NCBI GenBank assembly: GCA_004346645.1
Contig: SMDA01000002.1
Span: 310,001-374,000, forward strand
From: Gulbenkiania mobilis
GTDB lineage: Bacteria > Pseudomonadota > Gammaproteobacteria > Burkholderiales > Chromobacteriaceae
DNA length: 64,000 nt
Reading direction: 5' to 3'
Shown here: one piece after another, positions 19,116-26,853 of the stretch
Numbering within the stretch: the stretch's first letter is position 1
How the letters are laid out: every line of letters starts with the position of its first letter
Notes under the pieces: generated by a model
What the model was told of the DNA's origin: nothing
Databases searched by the model: none
Seen by the model: the letters and a program-made list of their open reading frames with translations, nothing else
Translations under genes and position numbers: made by a program

Positions 19116-19133
19116 TTCGGCCAACCTTGGCCG
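19116..19133. terminator. DUS-like element overlapping a partial inverted copy
   Basis: TTCGGCCAA-CC-TTGGCCG: one full DUS-like word and a shortened inverted partner (CGGCCAA/TTGGCCG) in the 35-base convergent gap between metH and the XRE-cupin gene. The placement matches the use of inverted uptake-sequence pairs as bidirectional terminators in Neisseria. Confidence 0.5.
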
Positions 19134-19142
19134 GGCGCGGGG

Positions 19143-19712
19143 CTAGAGCGGAGCGATCACATTCTTACTGAAGCGCACCCGCTCTGGTCCCGGGTTGTGA
19201 TACCGGTAAGGACGGTCGGTCGCCAAGGTGACTGTCTCGCCCGCCGACAGCGTGCGCTCGCCCCCCGCCAGCACCAGCAGCAGCGTCCCCTCCAGCACCA
19301 GCAGCATCTCGTGGCTACCGTCCGGATCGGGCGAGGCCTCGTAGCTGTCCCCGGCCGCCAGCTGCCACAGCCACAGTTCCACTTGCGTGCCCGCATGGGC
19401 GATATGCTCCATCAGCGTACCGTGGCTTTCCTCCTGCTGGCCCTGCCACAACCGTGCCGGACGGGGAACGGCACCGCCCGTCGCAAGCGGCTGCACCAAC
19501 TCACCGAAACGCAGACCCAGCGCACGCGCCAGCCGATCGAGCGTGGAGAGACTGACATTGCTCTCGCCCGCCTCGATGGCCACCAGCATGCGCCGGCTGA
19601 CCCCGGCCTGGCGGGCCAGCCCATCTTGGGACAGACCGGCCGCCAAACGCGCACGGCGCAGGTTGGCCGCCACGGTGGCGAGAACATCCGGAAGGGGGGT
19701 GGGCAGGGGCAT
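19143..19712 (-). CDS. XRE-family regulator with C-terminal cupin domain
   Basis: 189 residues from ATG 19712 (GTG 19730 is possible). The N-terminal helix-turn-helix of about 60 residues (LRRARLAAGLSQDGLARQAG, SRRMLVAIEAGESNVSLSTL) is followed by a cupin (ELWLWQLAAGDSYEASPDPDGSHEMLLVLEGTLLL). This architecture typifies regulators that sense a small metabolite and control a neighbouring transporter or enzyme. It is divergent from an EamA exporter whose promoter overlaps its own leader, so it probably controls that exporter and itself. Confidence 0.88.
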   Translation of the reverse strand: MPLPTPLPDVLATVAANLRRARLAAGLSQDGLARQAGVSRRMLVAIEAGESNVSLSTLDRLARALGLRFGELVQPLATGGAVPRPARLWQGQQEESHGTLMEHIAHAGTQVELWLWQLAAGDSYEASPDPDGSHEMLLVLEGTLLLVLAGGERTLSAGETVTLATDRPYRYHNPGPERVRFSKNVIAPL

Positions 19713-19723
19713 GAGCAATATAC

Positions 19724-19752
19724 TGCACAAAACGGGAGGGCAGCGGTATAGT
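19724..19752 (+). promoter_or_regulatory. promoter of the EamA transporter gene
   Basis: TGCACA (-35, 19724-19729), 17-bp spacer, TATAGT (-10, 19747-19752). It lies between the divergent regulator and transporter and so is well placed for control by the XRE-cupin protein. Confidence 0.55.
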
Positions 19753-19780
19753 GCGCTATCCCCCAGTCCTTTGCAATGCC

Positions 19781-20659
19781 ATGCCCGCCACCAGCCAGCC
19801 CCCCGCCCGCCATCCCCTGCTGCCCGACGTCACACTGATCGGTGTCACCATGCTTTGGGGGGGCACTTTTCTCACTGTCCAGACCGCGCTCGAATGGGTG
19901 GGGCCGTTCGGCTTTGTTGCCCTGCGGTTCGGTACTGCCGGCCTGATTGCTTTGCTGCTTGCCGGGCGTCTCCTGGCGGGCCTTACCGCTCACGAACTGC
20001 GGGCGGGTGTACTGATCGGCAGCGTGCTCACCCTCAGTTACTGCCTGCAGACAGTGGGACTGGGCAGCATCACCAGCAGCAAATCGGCCTTCCTCACCGC
20101 GCTGTACGTGCCGCTGGTGCCGGTCTTCCAATGGGCGATGTTCCGCTGGCGCCCCCCCGTGGCGGCCTGGATCGGCATCGCCGTGGCGTTTGCCGGGCTG
20201 GTGCTCTTGGCCGACCCCAACGGACTGGACAGCGGCTTCGGCCAAGGCGAGTGGCTGACGTTGGCCGGGGCGGCAGCGATCGCGCTGGAGATCTGCCTCG
20301 TCAGCCGCTATGCCGCCGACTGCAATGCGCGCCGGGTGACAGTGGTGCAGCTTTTCACCGTGTCGTGCCTGGCGGCAGCCGGGGCAGTGGCCGCCGGCGA
20401 ACCACTGCCGCAGGCGCATCCGATGCTGCTGGTCTGCGTACTGGGCATGGGTCTGGCCACGGCGGTGATCCAGGTAGCGATGAACTGGGCTCAGAAAACA
20501 GTACCTGCCACCCGCGCCACCATCATTTATGCGATGGAGCCTGTCTGGGCAGGGCTGGTGGGCTGGCTCGCAGGCGAGCGGCTGACGGTGTGGATGGTGA
20601 CCGGGGCCGCTCTGATTGTGGTCAGCGTACTGATCAGTCAGCTGGGCAGGCGCAGTTGA
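19781..20659 (+). CDS. EamA/DMT-superfamily transporter
   Basis: 292 residues with ten hydrophobic segments in two EamA repeats (for example LIGVTMLWGGTFLTVQTALEWVG at the start and PATRATIIYAMEPVWAGLVGWLAGE in the second half). DMT proteins of this size are inner-membrane exporters of amino acids or other metabolites. ATG 19781 is preferred because the -10 box lies at 19747-19752, which would leave no leader for the GTG at 19751. It is divergent from the XRE-cupin regulator. Confidence 0.9.
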   Translation: MPATSQPPARHPLLPDVTLIGVTMLWGGTFLTVQTALEWVGPFGFVALRFGTAGLIALLLAGRLLAGLTAHELRAGVLIGSVLTLSYCLQTVGLGSITSSKSAFLTALYVPLVPVFQWAMFRWRPPVAAWIGIAVAFAGLVLLADPNGLDSGFGQGEWLTLAGAAAIALEICLVSRYAADCNARRVTVVQLFTVSCLAAAGAVAAGEPLPQAHPMLLVCVLGMGLATAVIQVAMNWAQKTVPATRATIIYAMEPVWAGLVGWLAGERLTVWMVTGAALIVVSVLISQLGRRS

Positions 20660-20738
20660 TGCAGCGCAAGGAAACGGTAGGCCGCCGGAGTAGGATGAAG
20701 CCATCGATGACGTTTTCATCCCACCCAAGGAGTTGCCG

Positions 20739-20957
20739 ATGTTCCCCGAATACCGCGACCTGATTTCCCGCCTCAAGACGCAGGACCCGCATTTTGCCCG
20801 CCTCTTCAACGAGCACAATGATCTGGACCAGAAGATCAAGAACATGGAAGCGCACATCGAGCCTGGCTCGCCCGACGAGATCGAAACACTCAAGAAGACC
20901 AAGCTGCGCCTGAAGGACGAACTCTACGGCCTGCTAAAAGCCGCCGCCGCTGCCTGA
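20739..20957 (+). CDS. DUF465 (YdcH-like) small protein
   Basis: 72 residues: MFPEYRDLISRLKTQDPHFARLFNEHNDLDQKI is a near-perfect DUF465 opening, followed by a charged helix rich in Lys and Glu. These short coiled-coil proteins are widespread in proteobacteria and lack a firm function. AAGGAG is 6 bases upstream of the ATG. An intrinsic terminator follows 28 bases downstream. Confidence 0.93.
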   Translation: MFPEYRDLISRLKTQDPHFARLFNEHNDLDQKIKNMEAHIEPGSPDEIETLKKTKLRLKDELYGLLKAAAAA

Positions 20958-20985
20958 GCCCGCCTCATCCTTTCTTCTGCATTCG

Positions 20986-21007
20986 GCCCGCCTCGGCGGG
21001 CTTTTTT
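20986..21007 (+). terminator. intrinsic terminator
   Basis: GCCCGCC-TC-GGCGGGC followed by six T residues, after the DUF465 gene. Confidence 0.8.
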
Positions 21008-21125
21008 GTGCATCCTCGGCACTGCCGCGCGCCATTGACCGCCCCAGCCGCTGCCCCGAGCATGAAGGAGCGCCCAGCCGCAAAAAGACGGTCGCGCCCC
21101 CATCCGAACGACAAAGGAGACCTTC

Positions 21126-22880
21126 ATGCCCACCCGCCTACGCCTGGCCATGCTGGCTGCCAGCCTCGGCCTTCTCTTCGCTGCCGCACCGTCCGCCGCT
21201 GATACCGTGCCAGGCACCACGGCCGCGGCCGCCATCCGCTACGACTACGAACAGGACATCTTCCACCCGGTGTACGCCCGCAACGGCATGGTGGCTACCG
21301 AACAGGCCTTGGCCACGCAGGTGGGGCTGGACATCCTGCGCCGGGGCGGCAATGCGGTGGACGCCGCCGTCGCCGTCGGCTTTGCACTGGCTGTGGTCCT
21401 GCCCAATGCCGGCAACATCGGCGGTGGCGGGTTCCTGATGCTGCACGACGCGCGAACCGGTCAGGACATTGCGCTGGACTTCCGCGAAATGGCCCCCGAA
21501 CGGGCCGGGCGCGACATGTACCTGGATGCCGAGGGCAAGGTGGTAGAAGGGCGGTCGCTGTACACGCATCTGGCGGTCGGCGTACCCGGCACCGTGGCGG
21601 GCATGGAACACGCCCTGCGCCGCTGGGGCACGATGCGCCTGCGCGACGTGATCGCGCCGGCCATCCGCCTGGCCGAGCAGGGCTTCACTGTCAGCCCCAC
21701 TCTGGCCAAGGTGCTGGAGGTGGAAAAGGACAACCTCGGCAAGTGGCCGGCGACGCGTGCGATCTTCTTCCGCGGCGAGCGGCCCCTGAAGGCGGGCGAG
21801 CGGCTGGTACAGAAAGACCTGGCCGGTTCGCTGCGGCTGATCGCCGTCCAAGGCGCCCGGGCCTTCTACGAAGGGCCGATCGCGGAGAAGATCGTGGCCG
21901 AGATGGCGGCGCACGGCGGGCTGATCACCGCTGCGGACCTGCGCGGCTACCGCGTGGCCGAGCGACAGCCAGTTGCGGGCAGCTATCGCGGCTACCGGGT
22001 GGTGTCGATGCCGCCGCCCAGCTCCGGCGGCACGCACATCGTGCAGATCCTCAACCTTCTGGAGCGCTACCCGCTGGCCCAGTACGGTGCCAACAGTGCC
22101 CGGTCGATCCATCTCATGGCCGAAGCCATGAAGCTGGCGTACGCCGACCGGGCGGAATACCTTGGGGACCCGGACTTTGTGAAGGTGCCGGTAGCCGGGC
22201 TGACCTCGCGGCGCTATGCCGACAGCCTGGCGGCCAGGATCGACCCGGAACGGGTGAGCCCGGCATCGGCCATCAAGCCCGGCCAGCCGCAGCCGTACGA
22301 GAGCGACCAGACCACGCATTACTCGATCGTCGACGGCAAAGGGAACGCGGTAGCGGTCACCTATACCCTCAACCTCAACTTCGGCAGTGGCATCGTCGCA
22401 CGGGGCACCGGCATCCTGCTCAACGACCAGATGGACGACTTTTCGGCCAAGCCCGGCGTGGCGAACGCCTACGGCCTGATCGGCGGCGAGGCCAACGCCA
22501 TCGCCCCGCGCAAGCGCCCGCTGTCATCAATGTCGCCGACGCTGGTACTCAAGGAAGGCAAGCCATGGCTGGTAACAGGCAGCCCTGGCGGCGCACGTAT
22601 CATCACCACCACGCTGCAGACGATCGTCAATGCGATCGACTTCGGCATGAACCCGGCCGAAGCCGCTGCCACGCCCCGCATCCATCATCAGTGGCTACCC
22701 GATGAGCTGCGGGTAGAGAAGGGGCTGAGCCCGGACACGCTGGCCATCCTGCGCCAGCAGGGCTACAAGGTGTCGGTCAAGCCGACGATGGGGCGCACCC
22801 AGACGATCCAGGTGCGTGAGGATGGGCTGTACGGCTATTCCGACCCGCGCAATCCGGACGGGGCCACCGCCGGCTTCTGA
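21126..22880 (+). CDS. ggt: gamma-glutamyltransferase (glutathione hydrolase)
   Basis: 584 residues. A signal peptide (about 25 residues, ending SAA) directs it to the periplasm. It hydrolyses glutathione and transfers gamma-glutamyl groups. It is made as a proenzyme cut before the nucleophile threonine, visible as QTTHYSIVD at about Thr396, giving large and small subunits. Other family marks are GGNAVDAAVA, NIGGGGFLM, PPPSSGG, LLNDQMDDF and the glycine-rich TGSPGGARIITT. The start ATG is preceded by AAAGGAGA. A compact terminator follows. Confidence 0.97.
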   Translation: MPTRLRLAMLAASLGLLFAAAPSAADTVPGTTAAAAIRYDYEQDIFHPVYARNGMVATEQALATQVGLDILRRGGNAVDAAVAVGFALAVVLPNAGNIGGGGFLMLHDARTGQDIALDFREMAPERAGRDMYLDAEGKVVEGRSLYTHLAVGVPGTVAGMEHALRRWGTMRLRDVIAPAIRLAEQGFTVSPTLAKVLEVEKDNLGKWPATRAIFFRGERPLKAGERLVQKDLAGSLRLIAVQGARAFYEGPIAEKIVAEMAAHGGLITAADLRGYRVAERQPVAGSYRGYRVVSMPPPSSGGTHIVQILNLLERYPLAQYGANSARSIHLMAEAMKLAYADRAEYLGDPDFVKVPVAGLTSRRYADSLAARIDPERVSPASAIKPGQPQPYESDQTTHYSIVDGKGNAVAVTYTLNLNFGSGIVARGTGILLNDQMDDFSAKPGVANAYGLIGGEANAIAPRKRPLSSMSPTLVLKEGKPWLVTGSPGGARIITTTLQTIVNAIDFGMNPAEAAATPRIHHQWLPDELRVEKGLSPDTLAILRQQGYKVSVKPTMGRTQTIQVREDGLYGYSDPRNPDGATAGF

Positions 22881-22904
22881 CCAGGCTGGCGTTTGCACGC
22901 ATCG

Positions 22905-22924
22905 CCGCCCGCACGGGCGGTTTT
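22905..22924 (+). terminator. intrinsic terminator of ggt
   Basis: CCGCCC-GCAC-GGGCGG followed by TTTT, 25 bases after the stop codon. Confidence 0.75.
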
Positions 22925-22934
22925 GCTTGCGGAC

Positions 22935-23126
22935 TCAGCGGGTGGCATTCCAGCGCAGGATCGCATCCTTGCGGTTGTCGGTCTGCGGGCCGATGGTGAC
23001 GCAGGTGCCCTGATCGGGGTAGCGGCTGCACTGCACCCAGAAGCGGCGCGAACCGGTCTTGACCACCTGTGCAGGGGCGCCGCACTTGTTGCAAGGTTTG
23101 GGCTGAAGGGTGGGAGTGTCGGTCAT
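22935..23126 (-). CDS. small zinc-ribbon protein, Lar-like
   Basis: 63 residues with the cysteine pairs CNKCG (residues 12-16), CSRYP and the later GTC, and the C-terminal AILRWNATR. This layout (CxxCG ... C ... C ... A-x-x-x-W-N) is that of short restriction-alleviation (Lar)-type zinc ribbons, usually phage- or plasmid-borne proteins that moderate type I restriction. There is no phage context here, so the family name should not be read as a function. It faces ggt tail to tail and is divergent from the MFS exporter. Confidence 0.55.
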   Translation of the reverse strand: MTDTPTLQPKPCNKCGAPAQVVKTGSRRFWVQCSRYPDQGTCVTIGPQTDNRKDAILRWNATR

Positions 23127-23244
23127 GGGAGGTCACCGGAAGCGGAATCAGGCGCCCGATGATACGCCCAAAGCCGGGGCTGGGGCGGCGGGTCGCGGCC
23201 CTGCGCAAGACGCGGTAAGCTGTGGGCTCTGCTCATCCCCATCC

Positions 23245-23253
23245 TTCGGCCAA
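23245..23253 (-). repeat. DUS-like element, intergenic copy
   Basis: CCTTCGGCCAACCCTGC ends 7 bases before the start codon of the MFS gene, in its ribosome-binding region. Confidence 0.6.
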
Positions 23254-23259
23254 CCCTGC

Positions 23260-24549
23260 ATGCACGCCCCCGACTCCGCTCCGCTGTCCGACCCGCCTGT
23301 TTCCTTGCGTCATTTCCGCCCGTTCTGGTGGTTCTGGCTGACCCGGGTGCTGCTCACCAGCGGCTTTCAGGTAATGTCGGTGGCGATCGGCTGGCAGGTG
23401 TACGCGCTGACCGGCAGCGCCTTCGATCTGGGCATTGTCGGCCTGTTGCAGTTTGTGCCGCGTATCCTGCTGGTGCTGGTGGTGGGCACGGTGGCCGACC
23501 GCTTCCATCGCCAGCGCATCGTGGCGCTGAGCATGACGGTCCAGGCGGCCTCGGCAGCGCTTTTGGCGATGGGCGCGCTGCACTGGGGGTTCTCTACCAC
23601 TCGCGAGCTGATCTTCGCCATTGCCGTGGTGATCGGCATCTGCCGTGCTTTCGACATGCCCACGATGCAGGCCCTCCTGCCGAGCGTGGTGCCGCCCACG
23701 CTGCTGGCGCCCGCCATCGCCGCAGCCGCTTCGGCCAACGAGGCGGCCACCATCCTTGCGCCGGCCGCCGGCGGTTTCCTGTACGCACTGGGAGCGGAGT
23801 TTACCTATGCCCTGGTGATGACCATGTTCCTCCTGGGCGCGGCGCTGGTGGTACGTGTGCCGGCCCGGCGCCATATTTCCAGCGGCAAGGCGATGACACT
23901 GGAGGCCCTGATGGCCGGCGTGCACTTCATCCGCAGCCGGCGCGACATTCTGGGGGCGATGTCGCTGGACCTCTTTGCAGTGCTGCTGGGTGGGGCCACG
24001 GCGCTCCTGCCGGTGTATGCCGGCGAGATCCTGCATACCGGCCCGTGGGGGCTGGGGCTTCTGCGCTCCGCACCGGCGGTGGGCGCGCTGGCGATGTCGG
24101 CATGGCTGATGCGGCACCCGATCCAGCATCGCGTGGGGCGCATCATGTTCATCGCTGTGGCCGTGTTCGGCCTGGCGACCATCGTCTTTGGCCTCTCGTC
24201 GTGGTTTCCGCTGTCGCTGGCGGCCTTGGTGGTACTGGGCGCCTCCGACATGATCAGCGTGGTGATCCGCAGCACCTTGGTGCAGCTGGAAACCCCGGAC
24301 GAGATGCGCGGCCGCGTCAGTGCAGTCAACTCGCTTTTCATCGGCGCCTCCAACCAGCTAGGCGAGTTCGAGTCGGGCATGACCGCACACTGGCTGGGCA
24401 CGGTGCCCGCTGTGGTGCTGGGCGGGGTGGGCACGCTGGCGGTGGCGGGCCTGTGGATGCGCTGGTTCCCCTCGCTGGCCCGGCGTGACCGGCTGATCCA
24501 GGATGACCCTCCGCTTCCCACGCGGGTAAACCGGCCACGGCCGGTATGA
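23260..24549 (+). CDS. MFS exporter, EntS-like
   Basis: 429 residues with about twelve transmembrane segments. The N-terminus (LRHFRPFWWFWLTRVLLTSGFQVMSVAIGWQVYALTGSAFDLGIVGL), the loop VADRFHRQRI and the central EMRGRVSAVNSLFIGASNQLGEFESG motif are characteristic of the MFS group containing the enterobactin exporter EntS. The substrate is unknown since no siderophore genes are nearby. ATG 23260 is chosen; in-frame sequence upstream lacks hydrophobic character and overlaps the zinc-ribbon gene. A DUS-like element also lies inside the gene (23730). Confidence 0.88.
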   Translation: MHAPDSAPLSDPPVSLRHFRPFWWFWLTRVLLTSGFQVMSVAIGWQVYALTGSAFDLGIVGLLQFVPRILLVLVVGTVADRFHRQRIVALSMTVQAASAALLAMGALHWGFSTTRELIFAIAVVIGICRAFDMPTMQALLPSVVPPTLLAPAIAAAASANEAATILAPAAGGFLYALGAEFTYALVMTMFLLGAALVVRVPARRHISSGKAMTLEALMAGVHFIRSRRDILGAMSLDLFAVLLGGATALLPVYAGEILHTGPWGLGLLRSAPAVGALAMSAWLMRHPIQHRVGRIMFIAVAVFGLATIVFGLSSWFPLSLAALVVLGASDMISVVIRSTLVQLETPDEMRGRVSAVNSLFIGASNQLGEFESGMTAHWLGTVPAVVLGGVGTLAVAGLWMRWFPSLARRDRLIQDDPPLPTRVNRPRPV

Positions 24550-24625
24550 CGTTTGCTCCTGTCTGGCAGGCGTGCGCTTTTCATGTGGAAAGGCAGCGCC
24601 AGCCAATAAGAACGAAGGAGCTAAC

Positions 24626-25153
24626 ATGCGGTTCAATGCAATCGGCCTGGGGCTGTGCCTGGCCCTGTCCGCGCTGCCGGCCCTGGCAGTGGATTCCCTG
24701 ACGGTTTCGCTGGGTGCGCTCGATCATCCGCGCGGCGAGGGCAGCGTCAACGACGGGCGTATCAGCGCAGGCTGGGTGATCAACCAGTACGAAAGCGACA
24801 GCGGCCTCTACCAGACCCGGATGGAAGTAGGAGTAGGGTACAGCAACACCCAGGCCGACAAGGTGTGGAGCGTGACGGTGGCGCCGGTGGCCCACTACCG
24901 CTTCAAGACCAGCCGGCCCGACAGCGGCCCCTTCGTGGAAGCCAGCCTGGGCGGCGCATACCTCTCCAAGACCCGCTTCGCGGACGACCACGACCTCACC
25001 TCGCACGGGCACTTCGCCTCGCGTCTGGGCGTGGGCTATGCGTTCGGGGCCAGCGAGGTCAGCCTGAATGCGATGCACTTTTCCAATGCCGGCATCAAGA
25101 AGCCTAACCCGGGGGTGAACGTGATCGCGCTGCGCTTCACCCGCTTGCTGTAA
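24626..25153 (+). CDS. pagL: lipid A 3-O-deacylase (PagL-like)
   Basis: 175 residues with a signal peptide (MRFNAIGLGLCLALSALPALA) and alternating beta strands of a small outer-membrane barrel. The catalytic region AMHFSNAGIKKPNPGVNVIALRF near the C-terminus carries the PagL His-Ser pair (HFSN) with the conserved N-x-G. The enzyme removes the 3-linked acyl chain from lipid A, reducing endotoxicity. AAGGAG lies 7 bases before ATG 24626, which decides the start over the upstream frame at 24572. Confidence 0.87.
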   Translation: MRFNAIGLGLCLALSALPALAVDSLTVSLGALDHPRGEGSVNDGRISAGWVINQYESDSGLYQTRMEVGVGYSNTQADKVWSVTVAPVAHYRFKTSRPDSGPFVEASLGGAYLSKTRFADDHDLTSHGHFASRLGVGYAFGASEVSLNAMHFSNAGIKKPNPGVNVIALRFTRLL

Positions 25154-25311
25154 GCCCGGTCATTTTTGCATCGCACTGTCCGGCATGGTGCCCGCGTGGT
25201 TCCCTGTCCGGACGGCATACCGGTCCTGGGTTCGGCGCACGCGCGCGCCGATAATGGGAAAAAGGGGCGGCCCGGTTCGGGCCGCTGCCGTGCGCCGAGC
25301 AGAGGAATCCC

Positions 25312-25950
25312 ATGCCGCTTTACTGCCCCCGCGCCTTTCGTGCACCCGCCGCATCCGGCCCCACCTTGGCCGAAGCTTGGCCGTTTGCCACGCTGATCAC
25401 CCCGATGGCCGATGACGAGCCCTGGATCTCGCACCTGCTGATGCTGCCCGACCCGGACGATGCCGGGGCCCTGCTGGGCCACCTGTCTGCCGCCAGCGGG
25501 CACTGCAGGGTGCTCTTCGGCCAACCGAGCGTGGCCATCTTCCATGGCCCGCACAGCTATGTTTCCCCGCGCTGGTACGTGAGCCCCGGCCCGCAGGTGC
25601 CTACCTGGAACTACACGGTGGCGCATGCGCACGGCCGGGCGGCGCCGCTGGACGACGAGGGCGCGCGGCAGGTGCTCGTGCAGCTGAGCCAGGTGCTGGA
25701 GCCGGCCGGAGGCTGGGCGCCTGACTTTGGTCTGGCGCCGGTGGCGGCCGAGCTTCCCGGCCTCGTTGCCTTTCGCTTTCACGTCAGCCGCTGGGACGTG
25801 AAGACCAAGCTCAGTCAGAACCGCACGCAGGAGGACCGCGCCGCAGTGGCGCGGCATCTGGCGCAGGGCGATGCCATGGCGCGGGCCGTAGCCGCTGCGA
25901 TGGAGGACCCGCCTCCGTCCAGCGCGGCTAGCGCGGCGCCTGAAGCGTGA
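25312..25950 (+). CDS. PaiB-like FMN-binding protein
   Basis: 212 residues of the PaiB/negative transcriptional regulator family with the split-barrel FMN-binding fold. Family marks are FATLIT, FGQPSVAIFHGPHSYVSPRWY and VPTWNYTVAHAHGRA, then the C-terminal KTKLSQNRTQEDR motif. In Bacillus PaiB affects sporulation and protease genes, but most homologues are probably flavin or heme-linked proteins. A hairpin without T run (GCGGCCCG/CGGGCCGC, 25267-25285) lies in its leader. Its end overlaps the convergent yaeQ by 23 bases. Confidence 0.88.
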   Translation: MPLYCPRAFRAPAASGPTLAEAWPFATLITPMADDEPWISHLLMLPDPDDAGALLGHLSAASGHCRVLFGQPSVAIFHGPHSYVSPRWYVSPGPQVPTWNYTVAHAHGRAAPLDDEGARQVLVQLSQVLEPAGGWAPDFGLAPVAAELPGLVAFRFHVSRWDVKTKLSQNRTQEDRAAVARHLAQGDAMARAVAAAMEDPPPSSAASAAPEA

Positions 25951-26473
25951 GGGTTTCGACCAGCACGCTGCGGCTACCATCGGCCAGCCACAGCTGACCG
26001 TCCTGCACTGTGGCGCTCAGTTGCATGCTGCGCTGGTTGAGCGTGACCAATTCGGCCAGGGTGGCCGGGGACACGCTGCGCACGGTCAGGTTGTCCAGCC
26101 GGCCGAGGCGTCCCTGGATCTGCGGCCACCACACCTCGGCGGCCCGGCCGCCGTAGCTGTAGAGCACGACCTGCTGGGCGCGGCTGCAGGCTTTCTTCAG
26201 CCGTCGCTCGTCCGGCTCGCCCAGCTCCACCCACAGCTCGATCTCGTCACTGTAGTTCTTCTGCCATAGCTCCGGCTCGTCGTCGGCACACAGCCCGCGC
26301 GTGAACGCGAGGGTGTCGCTGGCGTGCAGGACGAAGGCTGCCAGGCGCAGCATCAGACGCTCCACCGTCTCGGACGGATGTTGCGCCAAGGTCAGGCTGT
26401 GGCGCGCGTAATACCCGCGGTCGAGGTCGGAAACGTCGATATCGGCTTTGAAGATGGTCGCCTTGAGTGCCAT
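25928..26473 (-). CDS. yaeQ: YaeQ family protein
   Basis: 181 residues, matching YaeQ over the full length: MALKATIFKADIDVSDLDRGYYARHSLTLAQHPSETVERLMLRLAAFVLHA is diagnostic, as are WQKNYSDEIELWVELGEPDE and VVLYSYGGRAAEVWW. YaeQ has a PD-(D/E)XK nuclease-like fold and was reported to suppress transcription-elongation defects, but its molecular role is unsettled. It stands as a single gene. Confidence 0.95.
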   Translation of the reverse strand: MALKATIFKADIDVSDLDRGYYARHSLTLAQHPSETVERLMLRLAAFVLHASDTLAFTRGLCADDEPELWQKNYSDEIELWVELGEPDERRLKKACSRAQQVVLYSYGGRAAEVWWPQIQGRLGRLDNLTVRSVSPATLAELVTLNQRSMQLSATVQDGQLWLADGSRSVLVETLTLQAPR

Positions 26474-26853
26474 GGTTGCGTCCGGACAAGAGAAGAAGGG
26501 GGCGAGTGTAGGCGCTTGGGCCCGGTGTGGCGAGGGATGTCGATATTACGCAACACGCCTAACGCCGGCCTGGAACGCGGCCCCCGGCAATCTCCCCGTA
26601 GCGTTTCCCTTCTCGGCGCAACAAGCCGCCCCAAGGAATCGCTTGGCGCGCCACATCCTGCCGAGCGCCGACGGCGGCAGGGCAGGGCCCGGGCCCGGGC
26701 CCAAACGGGCGGCGCGTACCAGCCCTTGCCGGTCTGCTTGCGGCATGTCAACAGACGACAAAGCAACCTGCTGCCAGACTGATCCGTGTGGACCGGCATC
26801 GCCCGGCCCATCCTGGCGCTCGCTTGCCAAACCGGCAAAGAGGAGTCTTAAAC
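26474..26853. other. 380-base intergenic region
   Basis: Divergent spacer between yaeQ and the secreted deacylase-like gene. Nothing coding is convincing. It contains a GC tract made of three GGGCCC units (about 26684-26702). The GAGGAG ribosome site of the downstream gene ends it. No promoter can be named with confidence. Confidence 0.5.

Noticed and set aside
26681-26703. GGGCCC triplicate as a regulatory repeat
   Set aside because: A short GC tract that can arise by chance in this GC-rich spacer, with no second copy seen.
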